64,000 bases of DNA, taken from positions 930,001-994,000 of the forward strand of contig NZ_OCMS01000001.1 in the NCBI RefSeq assembly GCF_900215325.1, given 5' to 3'. Position 1 is the first letter of the stretch. Every line of letters starts with the position of its first letter. The DNA comes from Fibrobacter sp. UWB16 (lineage in GTDB: Bacteria > Fibrobacterota > Fibrobacteria > Fibrobacterales > Fibrobacteraceae). The translations under genes were made by a program, and so were the position numbers. Shown here one piece after another: positions 44,722 through 54,500 of the stretch. The notes beneath the pieces are model-generated. The model did not search any database, was not told the origin of the DNA, and was given only the letters and a program-made list of their open reading frames with translations.

Positions 44722-45130
44722 AATCAAACCTCGCTACTTGCACCAAATTAATATAAATAGAAACACGATTCCAGCGAGGCAGAATCGCCAAAGTCCTAAT
44801 ACCACATTGGAATATTTACTGGTGTGAAAAGGGATATGGGCTTACGCCCAAAGCCTTTTTAATTTAAAATGAGCTTCATGCGGGCGGGGCCCCATACTTA
44901 ATCCCATCCTGGCGCAAGCGCCAACCTTACGGCTCAGCAATGGGGCTGCAAGCAGCCCCGCTGCGTTCGCCTTTTAAGGTTGTGGCCGACGCTTTATTCT
45001 CTCGACGAACATTTATACATTCATTTAAAAACAATACGACGCAATAACCATAGTTACTTGAAATGTTTACGTAGAAACTTCTAGTAACTACCAACTATTA
45101 ACTAGTAACTGTGCCGAAGGCACTAAATAA
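44722..45130. other. Gap with GC-rich, heavily self-complementary element
   Basis: Between CDF transporter and aldo/keto reductase genes. Hairpins: TGGGC/GCCCA (44837-44850), TGGCG/CGCCA (44910-44923), GGGGCTGC/GCAGCCCC (44942-44959). Long-range pairs: GCCCCAT (44889-44895) with ATGGGGC (44940-44946), and AACCTTA (44923-44929) with TAAGGTT (44975-44981). The first long-range pair competes with the third hairpin. Could be a structured RNA or a repeat remnant. The remainder is AT-rich plus a heptamer array. No gene. Confidence 0.4.
45083..45110. repeat. Degenerate heptamer array (NNNAACT x4)
   Basis: Four exact 7-bp steps: agtaact, accaact, attaact, agtaact. Same period as arrays at 60260 and 62637/62671. 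Confidence 0.75.
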
Positions 45131-46060
45131 CTATTTCTCTATAGTCTTGATTTCGCCCTGAGCGGCGCGATTGGCGTTGTAGGGGTCTATGTGCACAAGC
45201 GCATCGACGACGTTTTCGTTCGAATCGATGAGCAGCTGTTCGACCTCTTCGGCAACATCATGAGCATCTTTCAGCGTCATCTGGTCATCGACCACGATAT
45301 GCACGTCCACATGCAGGTCACTCCCGACGTAGCGGGAACGGAGCCCATGCAAACTGATGACCTTCGGGTGCGAAAGCGCCACGCTTCGAAGCTTGCCCAG
45401 GACATCGGGGTTTGCGCCACGGTCTACAAGCTGCCGAAGCCCCGGAGCCGCAATTTCAATCGCTGAATGAATCACGAAAAACGCAACGACAAGCGCACCG
45501 ACAGAATCCGCAAACCAAAGCTGCGGGAGCAAAATGGCAAAAACGACTGCTACGAGCACAGGAATCGAGCTAAAAGAGTCGCTACGGTGGTGCCAAGCAT
45601 TTGCCTCAAGCACCTGGCTGCGGATTTTTCGCCCGGCATTTCGCGTATAGCGGAAGAGAATTTCTTTTACGACAATGGAAGCAAAAGCCATCACCGCAAC
45701 GGACGTTTCCGGGTGCGATGCCTCACCCGCCAACAGCGCAAGGACGGCCTTATATCCAATGCCAATACCCACGGCAGCAACGGCAAGGCCAATGCCAATC
45801 GTAATAAGCGTTTCAAATCGCCTATGCCCGTAAGGGTGCTCGGCATCCGGTGGCGAGTTCCAAAAGTGACTGCCAACAATCACGGCGACATCGGTCACAA
45901 AATCAGATGCACTATGGATAGCATCTGCAACGAGCGCCTGGGAGTTCCCCACCACACCCACAACAAACTTGGCAACAGAGAGCGCGGCGTTCCAGCCAAG
46001 CCCCACCCAAGTCACTTTGCGGACTTCTGCACTATCGTCTTTTTTGCGTACGCGAGTCAT
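45131..46060 (-). CDS. Cation diffusion facilitator family transporter
   Basis: 309 residues, six predicted transmembrane helices. The metal-site pattern H-x-x-x-D appears in DAIHSASDFVTD and a second HxxxD-like pair in NAWHHRSDS; HPYGHRRFETL follows helix 3. The C-terminal cytoplasmic ferredoxin-like domain (HPKVISLHGLRSRYVGSDLH) is complete. It should export Zn2+, Fe2+ or similar ions using the proton gradient; the metal cannot be told. AAAGG site precedes the ATG. Confidence 0.9.
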   Translation of the reverse strand: MTRVRKKDDSAEVRKVTWVGLGWNAALSVAKFVVGVVGNSQALVADAIHSASDFVTDVAVIVGSHFWNSPPDAEHPYGHRRFETLITIGIGLAVAAVGIGIGYKAVLALLAGEASHPETSVAVMAFASIVVKEILFRYTRNAGRKIRSQVLEANAWHHRSDSFSSIPVLVAVVFAILLPQLWFADSVGALVVAFFVIHSAIEIAAPGLRQLVDRGANPDVLGKLRSVALSHPKVISLHGLRSRYVGSDLHVDVHIVVDDQMTLKDAHDVAEEVEQLLIDSNENVVDALVHIDPYNANRAAQGEIKTIEK

Positions 46061-46147
46061 GACCTTTAAGCTAGAAAATTTGCAACCTTACGTGCTCCCA
46101 AATCATCAAAATTGCTGTAATAAAAAATCAATGTTACTATTTTTCTA

Positions 46148-47446
46148 ATGCTTATGAAAAAACTCTTGAAAATCATCATCGTTATCGCCGTTTTGGCAGG
46201 GGTCGCCCTCGGCGTCAAGTCATTCTTCTTTAACGGAGATGCCACAAGCCAGGCTGGCGCCCTCATCAGCACCAAGGTGGTGACAGACACCATCAAGACA
46301 ACAATCTCGGCAACGGGTTCGTTAGAGCCGGTAGACCAGGTGGAAGTCGGTACGCAGGTTTCTGGCGATATCGCCAAGATTAACGTTGATTTCAATTCCA
46401 AGGTCAAGAAAGGCCAAGTCATTGCCGAACTTGACAAATCCAAGTTGCAGTCGACTTTAAAGCAGACGACAATCTCTTACAAGAGCGCCGAAAACGACTT
46501 GAATTACAAACAAAGCACATACGACCGCATCAAGAAGCTCGCCGAAAGCAAGAGCGCAAGTGCGGTCGAACTGGAACAGGCTGAGTACAACCTAAACGCA
46601 GCAAAGCTCGCCGTGGAACAGCGCAAGAACGAAGTCGCCCAGGCAAAACTGAATTTGAGCTACGCCACCATCAAGAGCCCGATTGACGGCGTTGTGCTGA
46701 AACGAGCGGTGGATGTCGGCCAAACCGTTGCCGCCTCCATGAGCACGCCGACATTGTTCGTCATCGCAAAGGATTTGAGCCAGATGAAAGTCATGGCCGC
46801 CGTAGACGAAGCTGACATTGGTCAAGTGAAGCAAGGCCAGCGAGTCACGTTCACGGTCGATGCCTTCCAGAACGAAACGTTTAACGGAACCGTGCAAGAA
46901 GTTCGACTGAACCCGACGACCACGAGCAACGTGGTAACTTATACCGTCGTGATTACCGCAGAGAATCCGGAACAGAAGCTCTTGCCGGGCATGACCGCCA
47001 CCTGCACCATTGTCACGCAAGAAATTACGGACGCCATTACGATTCCGGTCAAGGCGCTCAAGTTTACACCTGCAGCAGGAACCCCGATGATGGATCCGAA
47101 AGATATGCCACGTCCGGAACGTCCGAAGACTGCCGAAGCTGGCGACAACTTCCCGCCCCCGCCTCCTGGCATGGGACCGGGTGGTGCTCCAAGCACAGGC
47201 GCCAAGAAAAAGCACAAGAAGCCAAAACTTGAAGGCGACCACGTGTGGATCAGCATTAATGGCAAAGCCGCTCCGCGTCGCGTAAAGATTGGTCTTAGCG
47301 ATGGCGTGAACGTCCAGATTCTCAAGGGACTGAGCGTCGGAGATTCCGTGGTCACAAGTCAAGAAACGGTTTCGGCAAAGGGTTCAAGCGAACCAAACGC
47401 CAAAAGCCCCTTCATGCCGCAGAGACCCGGGAAAAAGAAAAAATAA
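46148..47446 (+). CDS. Periplasmic adaptor subunit of MacA-like efflux pump
   Basis: 432 residues. N-terminal helix (about 5-28), barrel-sandwich strand pair (VEVGTQVSGDIAKINVDFN), a coiled-coil hairpin (about 100-165), the second lipoyl half (ATIKSPIDGVVLKRAVDVGQ) and beta-barrel. A Pro-rich, basic insertion (about 315-360, including NFPPPPPGMGPGGAP) splits the membrane-proximal domain. No MacB ATPase/permease or TolC gene follows, so partners must be elsewhere. MLMKK at 46148 or the ATG at 46154 may start it. Confidence 0.86.
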   Translation: MLMKKLLKIIIVIAVLAGVALGVKSFFFNGDATSQAGALISTKVVTDTIKTTISATGSLEPVDQVEVGTQVSGDIAKINVDFNSKVKKGQVIAELDKSKLQSTLKQTTISYKSAENDLNYKQSTYDRIKKLAESKSASAVELEQAEYNLNAAKLAVEQRKNEVAQAKLNLSYATIKSPIDGVVLKRAVDVGQTVAASMSTPTLFVIAKDLSQMKVMAAVDEADIGQVKQGQRVTFTVDAFQNETFNGTVQEVRLNPTTTSNVVTYTVVITAENPEQKLLPGMTATCTIVTQEITDAITIPVKALKFTPAAGTPMMDPKDMPRPERPKTAEAGDNFPPPPPGMGPGGAPSTGAKKKHKKPKLEGDHVWISINGKAAPRRVKIGLSDGVNVQILKGLSVGDSVVTSQETVSAKGSSEPNAKSPFMPQRPGKKKK

Positions 47447-47456
47447 TTAGCAAGAC

Positions 47457-47543
47457 GTCATTCTTCGTCCGTTAGGACGAAGAATCCAGTTATTTCTAGC
47501 GAATAATTTTACTGGATCCTTCACGCTTCGCGTTCAGGATGAC
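47457..47543. repeat. Compound family A repeat, inverted pair, copy 3
   Basis: Left arm 47457-47490 (gtcattcttcg to gaatccagt), right arm 47511-47543 (actggatcc to caggatgac), 87 bp in total, between convergent genes. Confidence 0.85.
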
Positions 47544-47556
47544 GTGCTAATACTCA

Positions 47557-48408
47557 TTACTCTAGAACGTACTTTAAATAAGCGTCCAAAAGCGTTGAGC
47601 CCCAGAGATAAATAATCGGGGCAGCAATGGCGAGGAACGGTCCGAAAGGAATTTGCCCGGCTTCCTCGCTATTCTTATTTTGGGCCGCTTTTTTCGCAGC
47701 AAGCATCCCGTACGGGACCATCACCACAATGCCAAGCAGAGCAGCCACTAAAAGCGTTTCCACAGCGCCCGTCACGCCCATAAGCGCACCATAGCCAGCC
47801 AACAGCTTGACATCACCAAAACCCATTGCATCTTTCTTGAGCACTTTTGTTGCAATCCAGCCGAGCAGATAAAGCCCGCCGCCAGCAACAACAGCCCCAA
47901 TCAAGCTCTGGAGAGGCGTTATGCCACCCGGCACGAGCGAAATCAATAAACCAGCGACAATCCCGCCGACCGAGATAGAATCGGGAATCAGCTTGTACTT
48001 GCAGTCAACAGCACAAACGGGGTAAGCACCAAGCAAAAGCCAGAACAACGCCGCGGCATCGGCCCAAACCTCAGGCGACAAGACCGGTCGAGAAAAATCC
48101 GTCCCAAAGCCTGCCGCCGCATAAAGCGCAAGCGCCCCGAGCAAGCCGCAAAGGCCTTCGCCAATCGGGTAAATGATGCTAATCGGCTGTTTGCAGCAAG
48201 CGCTTTTGCCACGTAGCCAGAGCCAGCCCACAATCGGCAAATTGTAGCGGATCGGGATCCTCTTTTTGCAAAGCGGGCAGTGCGAAGGCGGGTTGATCAG
48301 GGAAATTCCGCGCGGCATACGGTAAACAATGACGTTATAGAAGCTCCCGACGCAGGCGCCAAGGCCAAAAAACACAATTAACCAGTACCAAAGTGGAATT
48401 TCTTGCAT
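47557..48408 (-). CDS. pilD: Prepilin peptidase (A24 family)
   Basis: 283 residues with eight predicted helices. The two aspartyl protease Asp residues lie in CAVDCKYKLIPDSIS and GFGDVKLLAGYGALMG. The cytoplasmic loop has CPLCKK but the second Cys pair reads K-S-A-C-C-K, not C-x-x-C, so the zinc site may be altered. It should cleave and N-methylate type IV prepilins, including the two in this window, which lie 19 kb away. No other pilus assembly gene adjoins it. Confidence 0.9.
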   Translation of the reverse strand: MQEIPLWYWLIVFFGLGACVGSFYNVIVYRMPRGISLINPPSHCPLCKKRIPIRYNLPIVGWLWLRGKSACCKQPISIIYPIGEGLCGLLGALALYAAAGFGTDFSRPVLSPEVWADAAALFWLLLGAYPVCAVDCKYKLIPDSISVGGIVAGLLISLVPGGITPLQSLIGAVVAGGGLYLLGWIATKVLKKDAMGFGDVKLLAGYGALMGVTGAVETLLVAALLGIVVMVPYGMLAAKKAAQNKNSEEAGQIPFGPFLAIAAPIIYLWGSTLLDAYLKYVLE

Positions 48409-48479
48409 AAAATCCTCGTCTTTTTCGGAATATAATTATAATTTAGTTAAACATTTATCTAATACTTGGAGACCCCATA

Positions 48480-48941
48480 ATGAATATTGAAATTGCTGCT
48501 ATCTGTGATGCCGCCACTGCTAACGATGCCGGTGGCCGTTTGAACATCCTTGGAGCATTTGACCGAATTTTCGCTAAGTTCCCGCTTGTGATTCCGCAGT
48601 GTTCTGCCGCATTCCGCCTGCGCTACCAGCGTTCCGAAGCAGGCACACACCAGCTGAGCCTCTCGATTGAAGACGTTGTTGGACATGCCATTGTTCCGCC
48701 GATGCAGTCCGAAATCGACCTTATGCCGGTCGTCCAGGGTTTTGACACCGCAGCCGTGAACATGGTCCTGAACATGCAGCGTTTGCAGTTCAAGCGTCCG
48801 GACAAGTACATTGTGCGACTCGTCGTCGATAACGAAGAACTTGCAGCACTCCCGCTGTACATTCTCGAAGACCCGCGCCTCGCCCAGCAGAACCAGCAAC
48901 CGCCTCAAGCTGACGAAAACAGCGTTGACGGTCGAGCATAA
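48480..48941 (+). CDS. DUF6941-like protein of unknown function
   Basis: 153 residues, MNIEIAAICDAATANDAGGR start and LNILGAFDRI block, mostly beta, with a Gln/Pro-rich tail (LAQQNQQPPQADENS). Similar small cytosolic proteins are grouped in DUF6941 as far as I recall. GGAG ribosome site and well-formed terminator indicate a monocistronic, well-expressed gene. Confidence 0.7.
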   Translation: MNIEIAAICDAATANDAGGRLNILGAFDRIFAKFPLVIPQCSAAFRLRYQRSEAGTHQLSLSIEDVVGHAIVPPMQSEIDLMPVVQGFDTAAVNMVLNMQRLQFKRPDKYIVRLVVDNEELAALPLYILEDPRLAQQNQQPPQADENSVDGRA

Positions 48942-48961
48942 GACTAGACAAGAAACTAGAG

Positions 48962-48992
48962 AACGCCGGGTATCTAAGCCCGGCGTTTTTTC
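48962..48992 (+). terminator. Rho-independent terminator
   Basis: 9-bp stem AACGCCGGG / CCCGGCGTT (48962-48970 with 48979-48987), 8-nt loop, T run. Confidence 0.88.
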
Positions 48993-49035
48993 TATTTTAA
49001 AACTTAACTGGATTCCCATTATTCATCTTAACAAA

Positions 49036-49539
49036 ATGCTCTCGAGTTCTTTTAAATTTTTCGTTCCGTTCATCGTTGCAAGCCTCACGGCCTGTAGTGG
49101 CATCAACGACAGCTGGGAAGTCAAAGGTGGCGGATTTATCAAGTACAGCATCAATGACAGTACCGAAATAAATCAGGAACTCGAAAGGAACGATGTCGAG
49201 ATTCCGTTTATACGCAACCAGCACCATTATCTGCTCATAACGATTCCCGCAAAGCGAAGTTCTCGTCACGACCAGCTGAGCATTATGATAAACGACCCCA
49301 GACTTGGCAAAAACAGCGTAATACCGGGCTACACCTGGATTCAAGTCAACGGTTCGCCCAAAGCATATATCAAGGGCGATAGCAATTACGTGAATATCGA
49401 CCAAAAAGATAACGCAAAGTGGACAGCGACCATAAACCTGCATTTCGAGGATTGCAGAAACGACAAATGCAACGACAGCCTCCCTCCAATCCTGTTCAAA
49501 GGCCGTATGCATTACTGGATTGCCGAAGAAGACCAATAA
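49036..49539 (+). CDS. Putative lipoprotein of unknown function
   Basis: 167 residues from the ATG at 49036; the same frame is open upstream across the previous gene but the signal sequence defines the start. Lipobox SLTAC predicts acylated Cys near residue 19. The mature part is beta-rich and polar (FIRNQHHYLLITIPAKRSSR). It likely faces the periplasm or outer membrane. No family recognised. Confidence 0.72.
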   Translation: MLSSSFKFFVPFIVASLTACSGINDSWEVKGGGFIKYSINDSTEINQELERNDVEIPFIRNQHHYLLITIPAKRSSRHDQLSIMINDPRLGKNSVIPGYTWIQVNGSPKAYIKGDSNYVNIDQKDNAKWTATINLHFEDCRNDKCNDSLPPILFKGRMHYWIAEEDQ

Positions 49540-49586
49540 CAGGCAAACTTCTTTAAATTTTTTTTGAATTTTATCGCCCACCACCC

Positions 49587-49615
49587 TTGACAAGCGCTCA
49601 ATCTTTTTCTAATAT
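49587..49615 (+). promoter_or_regulatory. Promoter of tRNA-Val
   Basis: Consensus TTGACA (49587-49592), 17-nt spacer, TAATAT (49610-49615), 14 nt before the mature tRNA. Confidence 0.75.
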
Positions 49616-49629
49616 TGGGCTACCTTAAT

Positions 49630-49703
<74 letters not shown>

Positions 49704-49710
49704 CTGAAAA

Positions 49711-49740
49711 AGCCTCGCAGAAATGCGGGGCTCTTTTTTT
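49711..49740 (+). terminator. Terminator after tRNA-Val
   Basis: 9-bp stem AGCCTCGCA / TGCGGGGCT (one G-T pair), GAAA-type loop, then a long T run. Confidence 0.88.
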
Positions 49741-49830
49741 TTGTTTTCGCCACCTCGCCCCTCGCAAAGGCGAAAAAAAGCGCGAGGGCAAGACGCGCAG
49801 GCGATAAAAAAAGCGCGATTTCTAAAAACA

Positions 49831-49854
49831 AAAAGGCTCGGGGGTTACCCGAGC
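49831..49854 (-). terminator. Terminator of the DASS transporter gene
   Basis: Stem GCTCGGG / CCCGAGC (49836-49842 with 49848-49854); on the minus strand it is followed by a T run. A family B-like repeat lies between it and the gene (49866-49913). Confidence 0.75.
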
Positions 49855-49915
49855 GATTTTCGTTAATGGCCCCCCGGCAGTCTCAGCGACCTGGAAGCCG
49901 GGGTGACATTTTCAA

Positions 49916-51541
49916 TTACTTAGCAGCAGCGGAATCCGTGACCACGACCTTAGCAGCAGAGTCAGCCGGAATGGCGACGGCAGCGCTATCAGCAGCCGGT
50001 TCAGCGATTGTTTCAGCCGGAGCAGCAACTTCGGCAGGCTTTGCATAAACAGGTGCGGCAGGTGCCGGAGCGGCGGCAGCAGCCGGAGCAGCGGCAGCTT
50101 CAGCCGGATCTTCGAAGAAGTTGACCTTGGAAAGGCCGAACATCATGATCCAGGAGAGCACGAGACCGCCGATACCCATCACGATACCCGTGATAGCCAT
50201 GCCACGCGTATCCGTGTATCCCGTAGCGTGAGCAAGTGCGTTAGGCGGCGTAGAAATCGGGAGGCACATACCAAGGGAGCTTGCGAATGCGACAGCGACC
50301 ATCAAGGAGGTCACGCCACCGAGCGGAGCGAGGTTTTCCTTGCAGCTCACAGCCACGACGATGAAGATCGGGACAAGCAAGCTAGCAGTGGAGGTGTGGC
50401 TCATGAAGTTTGCCATGAAGAGGCAGATGAAGCCGCAACCGACCATGAGAACGACCGGAGACCAGGTGTTGAACGGAATAGCGTTGATGAGGTCCTTTGC
50501 AAGACCCGTCTGCTGCAAACCGAGACCAAGAGCAAAACCACCAGCCACGAGCCAGAGAACGTCCCAGCTCATTTCGTTGAGGTCCTTCTTATTAATCACG
50601 CCCGTCAAAGCAAACACAGCCATCGGGATCATAGCAATCACGTTGTCGTTGAGGCCATGGACATTCTTACCGGTCACCCACAAAAGTACGCAAACAGCGA
50701 AGGTGATGTAAACGATGATAGCGCGCGGACTCTTGTCAAAACCTTCAGCACCTTCGATATCGAGGTTCATTTCCTTCATCTTGATCGGATAGAGCTTGAG
50801 AAGCAAGAACCAAGCAAGAATCATCATAACAATCACATACGGAACACCGAATTCCATCCACTGGCCAAACGAGATGTTGAAGCCGCTGGACTGGAGAGCG
50901 CCAAGAGCGATGGCGTTAGGAGGCGTACCGATCGGAGTACCCATACCACCGATGTTAGCACCGAGCGGGATGGCAAGGGCAAAAGCAGCTTTACCGCGGT
51001 CGTTGGCATCAAAGAGCTTGAGCACCGGGCCGAGGATAGCGAGCATCATAGCAGCAGTAGCGGTGTTGCTCATGAACATGGAGAACACAGCGGTAATAAT
51101 CATGAGGCCAAGGAGCACCCACTTCGGATCCTTACCAAACGGCTTGAGGAGCACGCGGGCAAGGTTCTTGTCCATGTTGTACTTGCAAGCGGCAGAGGCA
51201 AGGAAGAAGCCACCCAAGAAGAGCATGATGATCGGGTTGGCAAACGTTGCCATGATGTCCTTGAACTTGAGCGGTTCAACACCTTCCACGCGGAACGGGA
51301 TAAGAGCCGAGTTCGAAAGCGTGAGAATCATCAACACGATGACGAACATGGAGGTGGACCAGATTGGGAACGGTTGAAGGATCCAGAAAAGGGCAGCCAT
51401 CACAAAGATTGCGATGACGCGAATTTCGAGAGTGTTCAACGCGTGGTCACCAACGAAGCCGAGGGCTTCGTACGGGACGAAGAGGGCAGCGATGGCGAGC
51501 ACCGATGCAATGATTAGTTTGATGAGTTTAGCTTTTGTCAT
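49916..51541 (-). CDS. DASS (SLC13) family sodium:dicarboxylate/sulfate symporter with Ala-rich tail
   Basis: 541 residues, about 11-12 transmembrane segments. Both hairpin motifs are present: SNTATAAMML near residue 150 and SHTSTASLLVP near 390, plus LPISTPPNALAHATG. It should import C4-dicarboxylates such as succinate/malate or sulfate with Na+; in a succinate-producing organism a dicarboxylate role is attractive but unproven. The last 60 residues (after FFEDP) are an Ala/Pro-rich low-complexity extension unusual for the family. Confidence 0.9.
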   Translation of the reverse strand: MTKAKLIKLIIASVLAIAALFVPYEALGFVGDHALNTLEIRVIAIFVMAALFWILQPFPIWSTSMFVIVLMILTLSNSALIPFRVEGVEPLKFKDIMATFANPIIMLFLGGFFLASAACKYNMDKNLARVLLKPFGKDPKWVLLGLMIITAVFSMFMSNTATAAMMLAILGPVLKLFDANDRGKAAFALAIPLGANIGGMGTPIGTPPNAIALGALQSSGFNISFGQWMEFGVPYVIVMMILAWFLLLKLYPIKMKEMNLDIEGAEGFDKSPRAIIVYITFAVCVLLWVTGKNVHGLNDNVIAMIPMAVFALTGVINKKDLNEMSWDVLWLVAGGFALGLGLQQTGLAKDLINAIPFNTWSPVVLMVGCGFICLFMANFMSHTSTASLLVPIFIVVAVSCKENLAPLGGVTSLMVAVAFASSLGMCLPISTPPNALAHATGYTDTRGMAITGIVMGIGGLVLSWIMMFGLSKVNFFEDPAEAAAAPAAAAAPAPAAPVYAKPAEVAAPAETIAEPAADSAAVAIPADSAAKVVVTDSAAAK

Positions 51542-51587
51542 AACGAGCGCAAATTTAGTAATTAAACTTGCGCTCGGCTAGACTGAT

Positions 51588-54500
51588 TTATCGAACCATA
51601 ACGCGGGTGACGGCACTAAGGCTTCCGACCTTGACCTTCACGAAGTAGACACCCTGCTTGGGCTTTTTCATGGAGATGGCGTTCGAGCCTTCGCGGGCAA
51701 TTGCCCTATCCGTTGCAACGATTCGACCATCGATTCCCACAACGGAGACCTTCACATTCGCACCAGCGAGCTTGGAGGCGGCATCGAAACCGACATTCAG
51801 CACGTTAGACATCTGACCGACGTGCAATCCCTTGAGGAGATTCTTCGCCACGTTAGCAGCTACTGCACTCTTGGTCACTCGAACAGAGACATTCTTAGCC
51901 TTAGAAGCAAGCTTGACGTCCACCGGGCTGTCCTTCACGACTTCGACCGTTTCGTTATCGACCGTCGCATACACGCGCAAGCCCTTCGCCCAAACGCTTT
52001 CGAGACCTTCAAAGTTCAAATGGCCATCACGAGTGCTCGTTGCGCTCACTTCGAGATCCCATTCGAGGTCGTCGGCATTCTGCTTCACGCTCTTGGCAAG
52101 TCGCTTTTTGCCATCGACAATGGAGAGGTTTACGCGGTCGCCCATACCGGCAGGCGGTTCACCCAGAGACGAAGCAGCCTTCCCTGCAGCAAGTTCATTC
52201 CAGGAATCGCGCTTGCCATTATTATCAGAAAGGACGACGCGGAGATTCCAGTTTTCAGAATCGGCGCTCTTGCTCAAAGCCTTCTTTTCTTCTTCAAGAA
52301 CAATTGCGGCCTTCAACGGAATGCGATACGTCATAGGCTTTTCGGTATGAACCCAGATAGCCTCATATGGTCCAAGGACATCAGGTTCCTCATAATCGCT
52401 GGATTCAGCATTCCACTGGCAGAACCGAAGTTTCTTTTCTTTCGGGAGCTTCACATACCAGCCATACGGATTAGCCACGAGGTTCCAGCCAGAATACTTA
52501 TTTTCAAGTTTCCAGACGATAGCATCGTTCGTATCTGGAGTCTGCAAGCTCATCACCAGCGGCTCGTTATCAACGGAGCCGTACCAGTAACCGCGAGTAG
52601 AATCGAACTTATCCTTCACACTGAACTTGCGGTATTGCCAGAAATCGCCAACCGGGTTCGATTCATCCCACCAATAAACAGAAGTGGTTGCAACCGAATT
52701 ATCCCCATCACGATGGCGGGCAAAAAGCTTTTCCACCTGATTCACGCAATCATCGCCATCATTTTGGCAAAGGGCATACAGCGAAAGCGTCTGCCAAGCG
52801 TGCGGAATATAAGTCTTTTCTTTTTCCGTGACGAACTTTTTATCATAGCTGACAGAATCAACGCCATCCGTAAGCGTGAAGGTTACTGTATATTCACCTA
52901 CTGGCGACGGATCAAGGCGCCAAGTGCCGTTCTTGACATTTTCAACGGATTTTCCATTAACAACGGTATCGAGGTACACGCCAGTTTCAGAGACAACCTG
53001 AATATGGTAATCCACCTTTTCAAATTTGCCAGCGGTTGTTGCATCAACCAAAGTCATGCGAAGCGCATTGCCATCCTGTTTCGCAGTCGGTTCTGCAATT
53101 TCATAGATATAGTTACTAGAGCTAGAGCGACTACCCTTGCTTGAACTCGATTTTACACTAGAACTGCTGCTAGATTTTATCGTTTCACTTGAAGAAGATG
53201 ATGACTTCCCGTTTATGGATGACGAAGAGTAATCGTTCCTAGATGACGAAGAAGATGCGATATCCGAAGAAGAGGATGAACCGTATTCTGACGACGAGGA
53301 GTTTGCAATACTGCTTGAAGAACCCTCGTTACTAGAACTCGAGGTTCCATTATTTGCACTGGAACTAGACGAACTATTCCCATTGCCTGCACTTGAAGAG
53401 CTCGAAGAATTGCCAACACTGCTGCTCGATTCGCCTCCGTTCCAAGATGACGAGGAGGATTCACCCCAAGACGACGAAGAAGTCACATTCGAAGAAGAGG
53501 ATGAACCGTATTCAGACGAGGAGGAATTTTCGAAACTGCTAGAAGATTCTTCGTTGCTGGAACTGGAAACACCATTGTTCGCAGAACTCGAAGAGCTAGA
53601 AGTATTTCCGGAGCTTGAACTGGAATTGCCCACATCCCCAGGATCAACCAGGGTCGGAAAATCGTTTTTATACACCCAGACCTGGTCTCCAGTATCCGTC
53701 CACGCACTGTTCAAGAAATCTGCAAAACTTTGAGATTGCATGTAATTCATAGTAACAATGCCATTCTTAACGGACCCATTTGCTCCACTTTGCAAATCTT
53801 CTTCAAAGCCATCGCGAACATTGTTCTTAGCAACAAACTTATTGAAACCTTTTTCATTAAAATACTTAATATCTCTAAATGTACCATAATCATCGAAATA
53901 ACCGATTGCACCAATAGTATCGGCTCCATAATGATAGTTCGATATCATTATCGGCTCATTACCCAGTCCGTTACCATACATATAGCCAAAAAGATAGCCT
54001 GCATGTCCCTTTTCACCATTAAACTTATCAGCAATCGTCCCGATATGATAGTTATTTTTCACAATCATTTCTGCTGGAGCACGAACGTTCGCTTCGCCAA
54101 CGAGTCCACCGACATAGAAATCTTTTTGCGGGGGCGTCGACACGGCATAAGTTCCCGTAAACGAACCGCGAACAGAGCTACGACTAATTAATTCTGGTGT
54201 ACGGCATATTCCACAAAGTCCACCAATCGATGAAGACGTATTTTCAGAGGCAACATTTTCCCCTTTATACGATACAACCGATCCACCCAAAAAATCTACA
54301 TGGACATTCTCAAAATCAATTTTGGGTTCCCCAGATAAAATCAGAGGATATTCGCCTACAATGCCACCTGCACGAGCCGTAATACCGTCATCTTCGATAT
54401 AAATAGAGCTTTTATAAGATAAGCCGGACAATCGAACTTTATTGATTGTATTACGGTTGAACTTGCTCACGGCGCCAAAAACGCCACCCACAATCACAGA

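Noticed and set aside
44881..44981. Known riboswitch or Fibro-purF RNA
   Set aside because: Could not match the conserved core of any riboswitch I know, and no purine gene follows.
46148..48408. Operon of RND adaptor with the next gene
   Set aside because: The next gene is on the opposite strand and encodes a prepilin peptidase.
53110..53640. CRISPR-like repetitive tract
   Set aside because: Units are imperfect, have no constant repeat/spacer sizes and encode a serine linker in the reading frame of the secreted protein.
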